A stretch of DNA of 60,671 nt, from NCBI GenBank assembly GCA_947165435.1, contig CAMVAI010000007.1, forward strand, positions 1 through 60,671, read 5' to 3'. The notes beneath the pieces are model-generated. The model saw nothing but the letters and a program-made list of their open reading frames with translations. It ran no database searches and was not told where the DNA came from. This stretch comes from an uncultured Prevotella sp. Lineage in GTDB: Bacteria; Bacteroidota; Bacteroidia; Bacteroidales; Bacteroidaceae. The translations under genes were made by a program, and so were the position numbers. Shown piece by piece: positions 50,536 through 58,930 of the stretch (within the stretch, counting starts at the first letter, position 1; each line of letters begins with the position of its first letter).

Positions 50536-51687
50536 ATGTGGCAATTTATAGTAGAAAACTTCAATGAGTTCCTCACCTACACAGGCTTTGCCAACGTGTC
50601 GGCAGGCAACCTCATCATGATAGCCGTGGGCGCCTTCTTCATCTGGCTTGCCATCAAGAAGGACTTCGAACCACTGCTGCTCGTACCCATCGGACTGGGT
50701 ATCATCCTCGGCAACATCCCCTTCCGCGCCGACGCCGGACTGGAGATAGGACTGTACGAAGACAACTCCGTGCTGAACATCTTCTATCAGGGCGTGCGCC
50801 AGGGCTGGTATCCGCCGTTGATATTCTTAGGCATCGGCGCCATGACCGACTTCTCGGCCCTGCTGGCCAACCCGAAACTGATGCTCATCGGTGCCGCCGC
50901 ACAGTTCGGCATCTTCGGTGCCTACATGTTTGCCCTGGCCCTCGGCTTCGAGCCCAACCAGGCTGCAGGCATCGCCATCATCGGTGGTGCCGACGGTCCC
51001 ACGGCCATCTTCCTTTCCAGCAAGCTGTCGCCCAATCTCATGGGGGCCATTGCCGTGTGCGCCTACTCGTACATGGCTCTCGTGCCGCTTATCCAGCCGC
51101 CCCTTATGCGTCTGCTCACCACCAAGAAAGAGCGGCTCATCAAGATGAAGCCCGCCCGCCAGGTCAGCCAGACGGAGCGCATTCTCTTCCCCATCGTGGG
51201 GCTGCTGCTCACCACGTTCATCGTACCCTCTGGTTTGCCCCTGCTCGGCATGCTGTTCTTCGGCAACCTGCTGAAGGAGAGCGGCAAGACCACCCGTCTG
51301 GCCAAGACCGCCGGAGCCGCCCTGAACGACATCGTGGTGATGCTCTTAGGCTTGACGGTGGGCTGTTCGACGCAGGCCAGCGAGTTTCTCACCATGAACA
51401 CCATCTACATCTTCGCCATCGGTGCCGGAGCCTTCATCATCGCCACCATGAGCGGTGTGCTGTTCGTGAAGCTGATGAATGTCTTCCTGCCCAAGGACAA
51501 GAAGCTGAACCCGCTCATCGGCAATGCCGGCGTGAGCGCCGTACCTATGGCTGCCCGCATCTCCAACAACCTCGGTCTGGAGTACGACCGCCACAATTTC
51601 CTGCTCATGCACGCCATGGGTCCCAACGTGGCCGGCGTCATCGGCTCGGCAGTAGCCGCAGGTGCCCTGTTAGGATTCCTGTCGTAA
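50536..51687 (+). CDS. mmdB: Na+-translocating decarboxylase beta subunit
   Basis: The 383-residue integral membrane protein has about nine helices. The family motif G-I-A-I-I-G-G-A-D-G-P-T-A-I-F (about 145-160) contains the Asp needed for Na+ transport, and G-N-A-G-V-S-A-V-P-M-A-A-R near the end is the second conserved region. It decarboxylates carboxybiotin and exports Na+. It completes the gamma/carrier/beta set; the alpha (carboxyltransferase) gene is not in the window. The start ATG follows the octanucleotide array by 2 bases. Confidence 0.93.
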   Translation: MWQFIVENFNEFLTYTGFANVSAGNLIMIAVGAFFIWLAIKKDFEPLLLVPIGLGIILGNIPFRADAGLEIGLYEDNSVLNIFYQGVRQGWYPPLIFLGIGAMTDFSALLANPKLMLIGAAAQFGIFGAYMFALALGFEPNQAAGIAIIGGADGPTAIFLSSKLSPNLMGAIAVCAYSYMALVPLIQPPLMRLLTTKKERLIKMKPARQVSQTERILFPIVGLLLTTFIVPSGLPLLGMLFFGNLLKESGKTTRLAKTAGAALNDIVVMLLGLTVGCSTQASEFLTMNTIYIFAIGAGAFIIATMSGVLFVKLMNVFLPKDKKLNPLIGNAGVSAVPMAARISNNLGLEYDRHNFLLMHAMGPNVAGVIGSAVAAGALLGFLS

Positions 51688-51735
51688 GCTCTGAGGGAAG
51701 CAAAAAAAGCTGCAAAGAGAAGCAATAAGATAAAG

Positions 51736-51786
51736 AACGTCGCGACGGCTCTTCCGCAAGAAAAGAAGGCCGTCGCGATGTTTTTT
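51736..51786 (+). terminator. Terminator after the decarboxylase operon
   Basis: AACGTCGCGACGGC pairs with GCCGTCGCGATGTT around an A-rich loop; TTTTTT follows. Confidence 0.85.
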
Positions 51787-51904
51787 CCGGCGTAAAGGTT
51801 CTTTTATACAGGAGAAAAGGGGACAAAACGAGGCTGTTTTGTAAAAAAATGCTACAATTTTGAAAAAAAGTGGAGAAAAGTTTTGGTAGTTCGCAAAAAG
51901 TTCG

Positions 51905-51913
51905 TACCTTTGC
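51905..51913 (+). promoter_or_regulatory. -7 element of the tRNA-Phe gene
   Basis: TACCTTTGC, 40 bases before the tRNA. Confidence 0.65.
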
Positions 51914-51953
51914 ACCCGCAATCAAGCGGATTGCAGAAATGAAACATAATGAT

Positions 51954-52026
51954 GGTGCCTTAGCTCAGTTGGTAGAGCATCGGACTGAAAATCCGTGTGT
52001 CCCCGGTTCGATTCCTGGAGGTACCA
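51954..52026 (+). tRNA. tRNA-Phe (GAA)
   Basis: A 73-base cloverleaf: acceptor GGTGCCT/AGGTACC with one G-U pair, D-arm GCTCAGTTGGTAGAGC, anticodon loop CTGAAAA with GAA at 51987-51989, T-arm CCCGGTTCGATTCCTGG and discriminator A. CCA is not encoded (CTT follows). Confidence 0.97.
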
Positions 52027-52044
52027 CTTCCTCCTTTCATTATG

Positions 52045-52083
52045 AACCCCTGTCTTAGAGATTTCTCTAGCAGGGGTTTTTCA
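52045..52083 (+). terminator. Terminator after tRNA-Phe
   Basis: AACCCCTG...CAGGGGTT stem followed by a T-rich run. Confidence 0.8.
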
Positions 52084-52095
52084 TTTTACTTCTTG

Positions 52096-52789
52096 CAGTT
52101 TTTCTGGCATTACCGACCAGGAGAAAAAAGTGAAGGGTGCTATGTGGGGTGTCTTTGCCGACTTCGCCATCCTCGACCCTGACTTGACGAAGACCGTGCC
52201 GATGAAACAGGTCATTAGCGGGGCCTTCGATACGCTCTCGCATTGCATGGAGACCTATTTCGGTCATCCGCACACATGCAATCTCAGCGACCGCATCAAC
52301 GAGGCCGTGCAACGTAGTGTCATCAAGAACCTGAAGGCCATCATCGCCAATCCCGACGATGACTTTGCCCGCTCAGAACTGATGTGGGCATCGGCTATGG
52401 GTGAAAATGGCATTCTGAAACTTGGCAAAATGACTGACTTCCAGTGTCACATGATAGAGCACCAGCTCGGCGCCTACACCGACTGCAACCACGGTCAGGG
52501 ATTGGCAGTACTACACCCGGTCCTCTATCGCCACATCTACAAGAGCGCAGAAGAAAAATTCCGTCGCTGGGCACAGGAAGTCTGGCTCGTGCAAGATGCA
52601 GAGGACGGCATCGATTTCCTTGCCGACTTCATCCGCGAAATAGGTCTGCCCACCACTTTCACCGAAATGGGCATCACCCTCGACGATGCCACCATCCGCG
52701 CCATAGCCGAGAGCACCATCATTACCCCCGGCTGCTGCAAGCAACTTACACCCGACGAGATTGTTGAGATACTTAACGAGTGTAAGTGA
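52096..52789 (+). pseudogene. C-terminal half of an iron-containing alcohol dehydrogenase
   Basis: The frame encodes FAILDPDLTKTVPMKQVISG, then GAFDTLSHCMETYF, and F-Q-C-H-M-I-E-H-Q-L-G-A-Y and D-C-N-H-G-Q-G-L-A-V-L-H-P with the metal-binding His residues of the group III (YqhD/BDH-like) alcohol dehydrogenases. About 225 of about 385 residues remain. The NAD(P)-binding N-terminal half is gone and the homology starts within about 15 bases of the tRNA terminator. A GTG at 52130 could start a 219-residue product, but it would lack the cofactor site. Confidence 0.85.
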
Positions 52790-52815
52790 CAGTTATGTGC
52801 TAATTGAAGAAATAT

Positions 52816-52852
52816 AAATAGCCTGAAACTTTTTGAAGTGTTCAGGCTATTT
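52816..52852. terminator. Bidirectional-type hairpin terminator
   Basis: AAATAGCCTGAA and TTCAGGCTATTT form a perfect 12-bp stem, with A-rich and T-rich ends. Confidence 0.8.
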
Positions 52853-52973
52853 GTATTTCATTCCAGCATTTTCCTTATTTTGTCAGACTCCATCATTAGT
52901 TTCTTTGCTGTGCTGTCTTTCGTAACCATCCCAAATTAGGCGTATTTTGCCGGGACAAAGGTACGAAGAACCT

Positions 52974-53192
52974 TGCACAGGAACTATCGCTGAAGGCTGG
53001 ATTAATGATGCCGTCCGCTTCTGGCAGAGCCAGTCAGGTGCAACAGCCATCCGTTCAGCAAAAGCCAACACAAAACCATCAGATACCATCTACTCCCTCA
53101 ACGGCACCCGTCGCAATAATCTACAACCTGGAGTGAACATTGTGGACGGAAGGAAGGTCGTAATCCTAGAATATTCCGCGAAACGGCAATAA
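52974..53192 (+). pseudogene. C-terminal stump of an esterase-like protein with T9SS-type tail
   Basis: From C-T-G-T-I-A-E-G-W the frame gives TIAEGWINDAVRFWQSQ, which resembles the last helix of secreted alpha/beta-hydrolase esterases of Prevotella (G-T-G-T-V-A-E-G-W). Then comes a sorting-tail-like end: D-T-I-Y-S-L-N-G-T-R-R, then P-G-V-N-I-V-D-G-R-K-V-V-I-L. All upstream sequence of the gene is missing and no real start remains. The esterase assignment is from pattern memory; the tail assignment is firmer. Confidence 0.6.
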
Positions 53193-53227
53193 CTTTCGCG
53201 GAATTTTTCACTTTTCAGCCCTTAAAG

Positions 53228-53259
53228 TTGCTTGATTTGAAAACTTTTTGTAATTTTGC
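53228..53259 (+). promoter_or_regulatory. Promoter of the HigB/HigA-type pair
   Basis: TTG at 53228-53230, a 20-base spacer and TAATTTTGC at 53251-53259. The toxin ATG is only 4 bases further on, so the transcript may be leaderless. Confidence 0.6.
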
Positions 53260-53263
53260 AGCC

Positions 53264-53599
53264 ATGAAAGCCGAAAGAACCATATCAGCGTACAAGAACT
53301 ACTTCAGAGACTTCATCAGTTCACTGACTGAAGCCGAAGCCCGGAAAGTGTTCTACGTTATTGATATGTTGAAAACACAGGAACGAGTCAATGCCAAGTT
53401 CGTCAAATACCTGCGCGACGAGATTTTTGAACTCCGCGCCGAACATGGCGGTAACATCTTCCGTGTGTTCTTCATCTTCGACGATGGAAATGTGGTAATG
53501 CTCTTCAACGGATTCCAGAAGAAGACGCAGAAGACACCGCAGAGCGAGATTAACAAGGCAATACAAATAAAAAAGGAATACTATGCAGGAAAGAAATGA
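53264..53599 (+). CDS. HigB-type (phage Gp49-like) toxin
   Basis: The 111-residue RelE-superfamily protein has K-Y-L-R-D-E-I-F-E-L-R (the 'I-x-E-L-R' motif), G-G-N-I-F-R-V-F-F-I-F-D-D-G-N, a V-V-M-L-F-N-G-F-Q-K-K strand and a K-T-P-x-x-E-I-x-x-A helix. These mark the Gp49/HigB group, in which the toxin gene precedes the antitoxin. The predicted action is cleavage of translated mRNA. The ATG at 53264 follows the promoter; the longer frame from 53228 is rejected. It overlaps the antitoxin by 17 bases. Confidence 0.88.
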   Translation: MKAERTISAYKNYFRDFISSLTEAEARKVFYVIDMLKTQERVNAKFVKYLRDEIFELRAEHGGNIFRVFFIFDDGNVVMLFNGFQKKTQKTPQSEINKAIQIKKEYYAGKK

Positions 53600-53891
53600 C
53601 ATAATGAGCGTTGACGCTATGATGGACGAGCGCTACGGAAAGGTGGGGACACCAGAGCGCGAGGCATTCCGTAAGGAGGCTTACGCCTATTGCGTGGGGC
53701 AGATTATCAGTGATGCTCGTAAGCGCGAGAAAGTCACCCAACAGGAATTGGCTCAGCGTGTGGGAACCAATAAGTCGTATATCTCTCGCATAGAGAATGG
53801 CAGCGTGGAGCCTGGTGCAGGTATGTTCCTCAGAATCCTCAGCGCCCTTGGCCTTCGCTTTGAAGTGTCGCAGCCCTTGGCATTTGGATAA
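53583..53891 (+). CDS. HigA-type XRE antitoxin
   Basis: The 102-residue protein has a Cro/CI helix-turn-helix at about residues 50-100 (VTQQELAQRVGTNKSYISRI, then ENGSVEPGAGMFLRILSALG). It should neutralise HigB and repress the shared promoter. The start at 53583 lies within the toxin reading frame; a second ATG at 53604 would shorten it by seven residues. Confidence 0.88.
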   Translation: MQERNDIMSVDAMMDERYGKVGTPEREAFRKEAYAYCVGQIISDARKREKVTQQELAQRVGTNKSYISRIENGSVEPGAGMFLRILSALGLRFEVSQPLAFG

Positions 53892-54179
53892 TTGAAACCA
53901 TATATAATATTAATGTGTAACATCAAAACAGATACGCCAATGGACAGATATTTGAGCGTTCCCGTTAATCGGGAAGCGGCATAAGCCTAAGGGCAGAAAA
54001 CAAGTCGTTTATACTTCTTCTCGTTTTCTTGTATCTTATGCTCCACAATCCTTGTATCTACCTTCTGCAGTTCAAGGATTTCAACATATGTCATCGAATC
54101 AACAATCATACAACTTCCAAATAGATTTCATACATTTCAACTAAGTCGTCCCTCATAATTCAATAGATGTCAAACGCTA
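53892..54179. other. Spacer with two tiny coupled minus-strand frames
   Basis: On the minus strand, a 16-codon frame (54156 to 54106, MRDDLVEMYEIYLEVV) overlaps by ATGA a 40-codon frame (54109 to 53987) with a charged helical pattern (TRIVEHKIQENEKKYKR). They lie downstream of the DUF4041 gene in the same direction. They may be a broken small gene; support is weak. Nothing else is visible apart from CCCGTTAATCGGG at 53961. Confidence 0.3.
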
Positions 54180-55832
54180 TTACTGATTAAAAATCATCTG
54201 TTGTTGCTCTTTTATCATGCTCTCTCTGTACTGGAATGCATCAGGTTCGTCCACAAATTGCGCATCAACACCTTTCTCTTTTAACGCTACTTTTATTTCA
54301 TCTAGCGTCACATGGAAATACTCTTTGCGATAGTTGATAGAGTTGACTTTCTTAGCATCGAATCTTCTATGTAAATCAGCCTCTAATGCAGGGGCATCCT
54401 CACTATATATAAAGGTATGTACGTCAAAGGGGAATGGCACACTGGCATTGCTCAATTCAAGAACACGTTCCATGGGGTCAAGTCGACGCGTCATACCAAT
54501 CTTGTAAACATCTTTGCCGAAAGAACCAATGTTAGAGATTACATATACATAACCAATCTTTGTTTGCTGAGCCATACTCATTGCCCTTTCTCTTAGTTCA
54601 CGTGCCTCAACAAGGGCTTTCTCCAGTCCCTGTATCTGTTCCTGCAATTTCTGTATCTTCTCCTGAGTCTGTGCTTCTGCTATCTCTCTCTTCTTCTGTT
54701 CAAGAGCCTCCTGTGCCTTTTCTTCATCTTTTAGGGCCTTTTTGATTGCACGTTCATATTCACGTTGAGCCTCACGTTCTTCTCGCTCTTTCTCCCTTTC
54801 CAATTCTTGCTTTTGAATGTGAATATATTTAGCTTCCAGAATGTTGTACAAAGATTCGTAATAATATTTGCTAGGTCTATAATCATAGGAATATAACAAT
54901 GATTCAACAACTTGTATCATTGAACCTATTTTTAATTTTACTGACTCCCAATCTAAAGATTTCATCTCTTTAGTTAGCTTATATATGTTAAGCTGTATAA
55001 ATTCCTCACACATTTTCTGTACACTGCAAAGTATCCTGTCTTCTTGTACAAGACAGGCGTTTCTAACAATTTTTCTATCTTCCCACATACTCTCCTTCAA
55101 TTCTGATAAGTTTACTCCAACAAGGTTTTCTCTTAAAGCCCTTAATGCCCCATCTTCACACGCAGTAAATCTTTGGTATATTTCATGAATCATATTAAAG
55201 CGTATTTCGTCACTGTGTGTTTTAAGGTAGCCTGCTATGTCTCTCTTTATTTCATTGAGTTCATTAGAATATTTTGATATTTCCCTTTTCACACATTCCA
55301 CTTCATGGGTATAATTGACATCTCGTTGCTTAACCAAATCTTCACGAAGTTTAGCCAATTCATTGTTAGCATCAGATATCTTACTTTCTATATCTTGAAG
55401 TACCTTTTCTCTTTGCTCTTTCTTCTCACAAAAGTTAATATTCTCTTCCTTGAGACTATAATAACTTGACAACTCTTTAAAATCCTCTTCATCTAAAGAT
55501 ATTAAATACTTATCATACAAGCCGACAATCGGAGCAAAGCAAGAAGAAGGAAGGCCTCTAACTTGTTTCGTTGAAGATTTTAAAATCTTATCAAGCCTAT
55601 CATAAGTATCTTGTAGCTTCCTGACTTGCTTTCTTAACTTTTCCTTATCTTGTTTCAAGTCAACGAATTCGTTCTTCTGATTTTTCAAATCCTCAACTTG
55701 GGATAGTAATTCTTCTTTTTTCTTTTCAACAGAGGCCACTTCTTCCTGCAAAGAAATAATCTGTTGCTGTAATTCCGCAACCTTTTCGCTCTGTTTGTCA
55801 CTTTTGGACTTCAGGAAATCGAATAATGCCAT
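54180..55832 (-). CDS. DUF4041 / T5orf172 GIY-YIG-superfamily protein
   Basis: The 550-residue protein is mostly coiled coil (residues about 15-75 and 330-420, KQELEREKEREEREAQREYE). A central DUF4041-like helical region lies at about 95-330, and a C-terminal T5orf172 domain at about 430-520: IGYVYVISNIGSFGKDVYKI, then G-M-T-R-R-L-D-P-M-E-R-V, a conserved Glu in A-L-E-A-D-L-H, and E-Y-F-H-V. T5orf172 domains are GIY-YIG nuclease relatives found in phage and accessory islands. A role in DNA processing or defence is likely but unproven. The gene follows the HNH endonuclease by 45 bases and may share its transcript. Confidence 0.8.
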   Translation of the reverse strand: MALFDFLKSKSDKQSEKVAELQQQIISLQEEVASVEKKKEELLSQVEDLKNQKNEFVDLKQDKEKLRKQVRKLQDTYDRLDKILKSSTKQVRGLPSSCFAPIVGLYDKYLISLDEEDFKELSSYYSLKEENINFCEKKEQREKVLQDIESKISDANNELAKLREDLVKQRDVNYTHEVECVKREISKYSNELNEIKRDIAGYLKTHSDEIRFNMIHEIYQRFTACEDGALRALRENLVGVNLSELKESMWEDRKIVRNACLVQEDRILCSVQKMCEEFIQLNIYKLTKEMKSLDWESVKLKIGSMIQVVESLLYSYDYRPSKYYYESLYNILEAKYIHIQKQELEREKEREEREAQREYERAIKKALKDEEKAQEALEQKKREIAEAQTQEKIQKLQEQIQGLEKALVEARELRERAMSMAQQTKIGYVYVISNIGSFGKDVYKIGMTRRLDPMERVLELSNASVPFPFDVHTFIYSEDAPALEADLHRRFDAKKVNSINYRKEYFHVTLDEIKVALKEKGVDAQFVDEPDAFQYRESMIKEQQQMIFNQ

Positions 55833-55877
55833 ATCAATGTTTATTTTTACTCAATTTAAACTCATTATAAACCTCAT

Positions 55878-56747
55878 TCACCCTACCTTCAGATGCTCAT
55901 ACAATTTCAGTTTCAATACCTCTCCATTATCAAACTCAAACTGGAACTTTCTGCGATTGAAGCGAGGGTTGTTCTTGTGGATGATGCGGTGGTAATTAGG
56001 ACTTATAATAATGATATTGGTAGAGTCGTTGTTCTGAGAACGAGTGAAATAGTCAATATGATGTGCTTCAACAACGCTGTCGCCATATTCGTTGCCAATT
56101 CTCTCGCCACTTATCTCATCGCGATAGTCATAAAACTTTTTGAGCGTAAGAATGATGCTGCGGTCAATCTTGCGATACTTTACCAACTGCTGTTTCTCCT
56201 CTATCGAAGCATACTTGTCTGCCATGAAGAACTTGTCATCATCACTCTGCTCATATATCTCCTCAGGCACGGCACTCAGACTTTTCGCTACCTGTTGATA
56301 CTCTACATTAGTGCAACATTCCATGCAGAGCACATCTGGACTCGGCGTTAGGTATAGCCGGACATATTCGTTTATATCACTTGGCAGCACAAGTTGGCGA
56401 TGACGGTTTTCTTCTAATTGACGTTGGGCAAAGAGATGTTTATAACTTTCTTGAAAGACACTACGTAATTTAGCGGCGATGAGTGAATTTGGTGTATAAC
56501 GTATCTGAATGATGTCCCTATGATTAGGATACTTCCGCTTATCAAAGTTCTGGTTTATCAACTTTGCATCATAAAACTCATTGTCTATCAGTATCTTCAC
56601 CTGCTTGCTGGCACCATGTTTAAGTATTGAGGCATCCCAATCAGAAAAACGCGAACAGGCTGAGATAGGTATAGCCAGCCCCTCATTCAAAAGCGACCAG
56701 TTGACCTCTTTCTGTAATATGAATCCGCTATCGTAGTCCATCCGCAT
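55878..56747 (-). CDS. HNH endonuclease with unrecognised N-terminal domain
   Basis: This 289-residue protein has a C-terminal HNH nuclease motif (about 225-270): V-V-E-A-H-H-I-D-Y-F-T-R, then N-N-D-S-T-N-I-I-I-I-S-P-N-Y-H-R-I-I-H. The paired His, the Asn and the final His are in place. Residues 1-110 (GFILQKEVNWSLLNEGLAIP, and Q-I-R-Y-T-P-N-S) form a beta-rich domain that could bind DNA. It could be a solitary restriction-type enzyme, as no methylase adjoins. The ATG at 56747 is chosen because the -7 element at 56769-56777 is inside the longer frame from 56780. Confidence 0.8.
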   Translation of the reverse strand: MRMDYDSGFILQKEVNWSLLNEGLAIPISACSRFSDWDASILKHGASKQVKILIDNEFYDAKLINQNFDKRKYPNHRDIIQIRYTPNSLIAAKLRSVFQESYKHLFAQRQLEENRHRQLVLPSDINEYVRLYLTPSPDVLCMECCTNVEYQQVAKSLSAVPEEIYEQSDDDKFFMADKYASIEEKQQLVKYRKIDRSIILTLKKFYDYRDEISGERIGNEYGDSVVEAHHIDYFTRSQNNDSTNIIIISPNYHRIIHKNNPRFNRRKFQFEFDNGEVLKLKLYEHLKVG

Positions 56748-56768
56748 TTCATTTGGGCTTATACCTAT

Positions 56769-56777
56769 GCAAAAGTA
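56769..56777 (-). promoter_or_regulatory. -7 element of the HNH-DUF4041 unit
   Basis: Minus-strand TACTTTTGC, 21 bases before the HNH ATG and inside the gap after the upstream 137-residue gene, so the two genes can be transcribed separately. Confidence 0.55.
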
Positions 56778-56822
56778 CAAAATATATCTGATAAAGATGC
56801 CTCAACACTCGAATTTTACACA

Positions 56823-57236
56823 TTATTTAATAGATATAGCTTCTTTGCCATATTCATACCACCAGTAAACAGCATCATAGAGTGCATAGACGCGCTCTTT
56901 GATACAGTCTGGGTATTTTGGAGTCAGTTCTGCGACATTGAAGTCGGCTATCACACAAATGAAGGATAAATCGCCTTCAATATAGTCGCACCATTTGTTC
57001 TGACCCAGACACCAGCCGAGGATATGGTAAAACTCTGATTCCGTCTTGGGTAACTGGACGTGGGCCACCAAGTGGGGCTTGGACTGTTGGTAGAGCAGCC
57101 AAAAGTCACCATGTCCCTCGATGTGTTTCAATTCTACACGGAATGCCTCGCGCTCCACATGCTTTGGTTTCAGACCTTTTCGCTGGAGGCGGGGGAACAT
57201 CACAAAGTCACTTTTCTCAATCTTCTTGATTTCCAT
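56823..57236 (-). CDS. Unrecognised 137-residue protein
   Basis: The protein is compact, with many aromatic residues (VYALYDAVYWWYEYGKEAIS at the end) and a basic N-terminus (MEIKKIEKSDFVMFPRLQRK). There is no signal peptide, membrane helix or motif I know. The mixed alpha/beta pattern with GHGDFWLLYQQSKPHLVAHV suggests a small globular domain. It is the first minus-strand gene of the nuclease island, with its own -7 element at 57385-57393 and a leader of about 145 bases. Confidence 0.6.
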   Translation of the reverse strand: MEIKKIEKSDFVMFPRLQRKGLKPKHVEREAFRVELKHIEGHGDFWLLYQQSKPHLVAHVQLPKTESEFYHILGWCLGQNKWCDYIEGDLSFICVIADFNVAELTPKYPDCIKERVYALYDAVYWWYEYGKEAISIK

Positions 57237-57558
57237 AATCGTTAATTTTTAGTGGATTAAACATTCACTCGCATCCTTTTACCACCGCTGCCAACGATTC
57301 TGTTCTTTGAACTGGTTCTTCGACAAGCGAAGCGCCAAAGGCCGGTTGGTGGGCATTGTGCCACTCTTGATGCTAATTCTGAGTGCAAAGATAGTAGAAA
57401 AAAACGAAATGCGTGAAAGATATGTGCCCTTTTCTGCTTGTTTTTGCATTTTTAACTAAAAGAATTAGGACTATTGGGATATAATTACTAATTTTGCACC
57501 GACATTATAAAATTATATATATGCTGTTGGTGTATTTACAAATGATAAAGTTGATAAT
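57237..57558. other. Divergent promoter region between the 137-residue gene and the GIY-YIG arrays
   Basis: It has TATCTTTGC on the minus strand (57385-57393) and TAATTTTGC on the plus strand (57489-57497), 62 bases before the ATG at 57559. The minus-strand leader holds a 25-codon frame (57356 to 57279) that starts MPTNRPLALRLSKNQ, possibly a leader peptide but unsupported. No other structure is seen. Confidence 0.5.
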
Positions 57559-58917
57559 ATGAAACAGAAAAGGGTACAAAGAGTATCTTGGACTAAAGAG
57601 AAAATCCAAGAAGAAGCAAAAAGGTTTTCAACCAGAAGTGAGTTCGCAAGGGGCAATGTGAGTGCATACAAAAAGGCCCATCGTGAAGGGTGGCTTGATG
57701 AGGTCTGCAATTTTATGGTTAGACCTTCAAAGCCCAAAGGTTATTGGACAAAAGAAAGAGTTTTTGAAACAGCGAAAAGCTATACGTCAAAAGCCGACTT
57801 CTCAAAAAATGCACCAATTGCTTATAGGGTAGCTTTATCTAATGGCTGGCTAAGGGAATTGAGTTCCCTTTTTGAAGGACAGCAGCCATACACAAGAGAG
57901 GAATGTCGGCAAGAAGCTTCAAAATATAATAGCAAGGAGGATTTTATGAAAGAATCTCCAATATGTTATAACTGCGCTAAGAATTACAGGATCTTGACTG
58001 AAATTTGCAGTCACATGGGTACCAACACCAATTATCGCTATGTCTATGCGTTTGAGTTTGAAGATCATTATGCCTACATTGGAATGTCCTGTTCTCCCCA
58101 GAAAAGATGCCATCAACATCTGACAGAAAAGAAATCTACTGTATATAAATATATAAAGGAGACGGGGAGTAGGTATATCTTTAAAGTTTTGACTGAAGGG
58201 TTAGTTGAGAACGCTGTCCAACAGGAAATTCTGTGGATAAACAAATATAAAGGTGATGGATGGATACTATTAAATAAGGAACTTGATGAATTGGATAATG
58301 ATGGATCGCCCAAATATACTTATGAATATTGCGAGATGATAGCAAATAGGTATGCTCACAGCCAAAACTTCAAAAAAGGAAATATTCTTGTCTATAATTA
58401 TGCATTACGACATGGATGGCTTGATAATATTTGCAAACACATGGATAAAGATGCTCAAGAAGCCCAACACTGGACTAAGGAGAGATGCCTTGAAGAGGCT
58501 AAAAAATATGAAGTAAGAAAAGACTTCCAAAAAGAATGTAGGGGGGCCTATGCCGCAGCATACAGAAACAAGTGGCTTGATGAAATATGTTCCCATATGG
58601 AACGCCCCACTCCCCATAATAGCTATTGGACTATTGAGAAGTGTCATGAAGAAGCACTGAAATATATAACAAGAAGAGACTTTCAAGAAGGTAGTGGCGG
58701 TGCATATAATGCTGCAAGAAGGATGGGATTGCTTGATACAATCTGCGCCCACATGCCAAAAACCAATAAGCCAGCAGGCTATTGGACCAAGAGCCGATGT
58801 TTCAGAGAGGCTCAGAAAAACAAAAGCATGAGTGAATTTCGTAAGAATTGTCCAAGTGCTTTTAATATCTCCTGGCGAAATGGCTGGATAGACGAGATTC
58901 GTGATTTATTAAAATAA
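57559..58917 (+). CDS. GIY-YIG nuclease embedded in an array of about 45-residue repeats (3 + 4)
   Basis: This is a 452-residue protein. Repeats of about 44 residues start at about 10, 62, 110, 252, 304, 356 and 408. Each reads roughly YWTKERC..EA.KY...DF, then A-Y/a-x-A-A-x-x-x-G-W-L-D-E-I-C-S-H-M. Between repeats 3 and 4 (about 159-245) is a GIY-YIG domain: Y-V-Y-A-F-E-F, then Y-A-Y-I-G-M-S, Arg183 in QKRCHQH and Glu223 in AVQQEILWI, which correspond to the catalytic Arg and Glu. The repeats look like small helical DNA-binding units. It is followed 13 bases later by a paralogue. Strongly AT-rich. Similar repeat-bearing endonucleases occur in phages as I recall them; I know no studied member. 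Confidence 0.75.
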   Translation: MKQKRVQRVSWTKEKIQEEAKRFSTRSEFARGNVSAYKKAHREGWLDEVCNFMVRPSKPKGYWTKERVFETAKSYTSKADFSKNAPIAYRVALSNGWLRELSSLFEGQQPYTREECRQEASKYNSKEDFMKESPICYNCAKNYRILTEICSHMGTNTNYRYVYAFEFEDHYAYIGMSCSPQKRCHQHLTEKKSTVYKYIKETGSRYIFKVLTEGLVENAVQQEILWINKYKGDGWILLNKELDELDNDGSPKYTYEYCEMIANRYAHSQNFKKGNILVYNYALRHGWLDNICKHMDKDAQEAQHWTKERCLEEAKKYEVRKDFQKECRGAYAAAYRNKWLDEICSHMERPTPHNSYWTIEKCHEEALKYITRRDFQEGSGGAYNAARRMGLLDTICAHMPKTNKPAGYWTKSRCFREAQKNKSMSEFRKNCPSAFNISWRNGWIDEIRDLLK

Positions 58918-58930
58918 CAGAGATAAGAGT

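Noticed and set aside
57279..57356. 25-codon frame in the leader of the 137-residue gene
   Set aside because: Too short and without supporting homology; mentioned only as a possible leader peptide.
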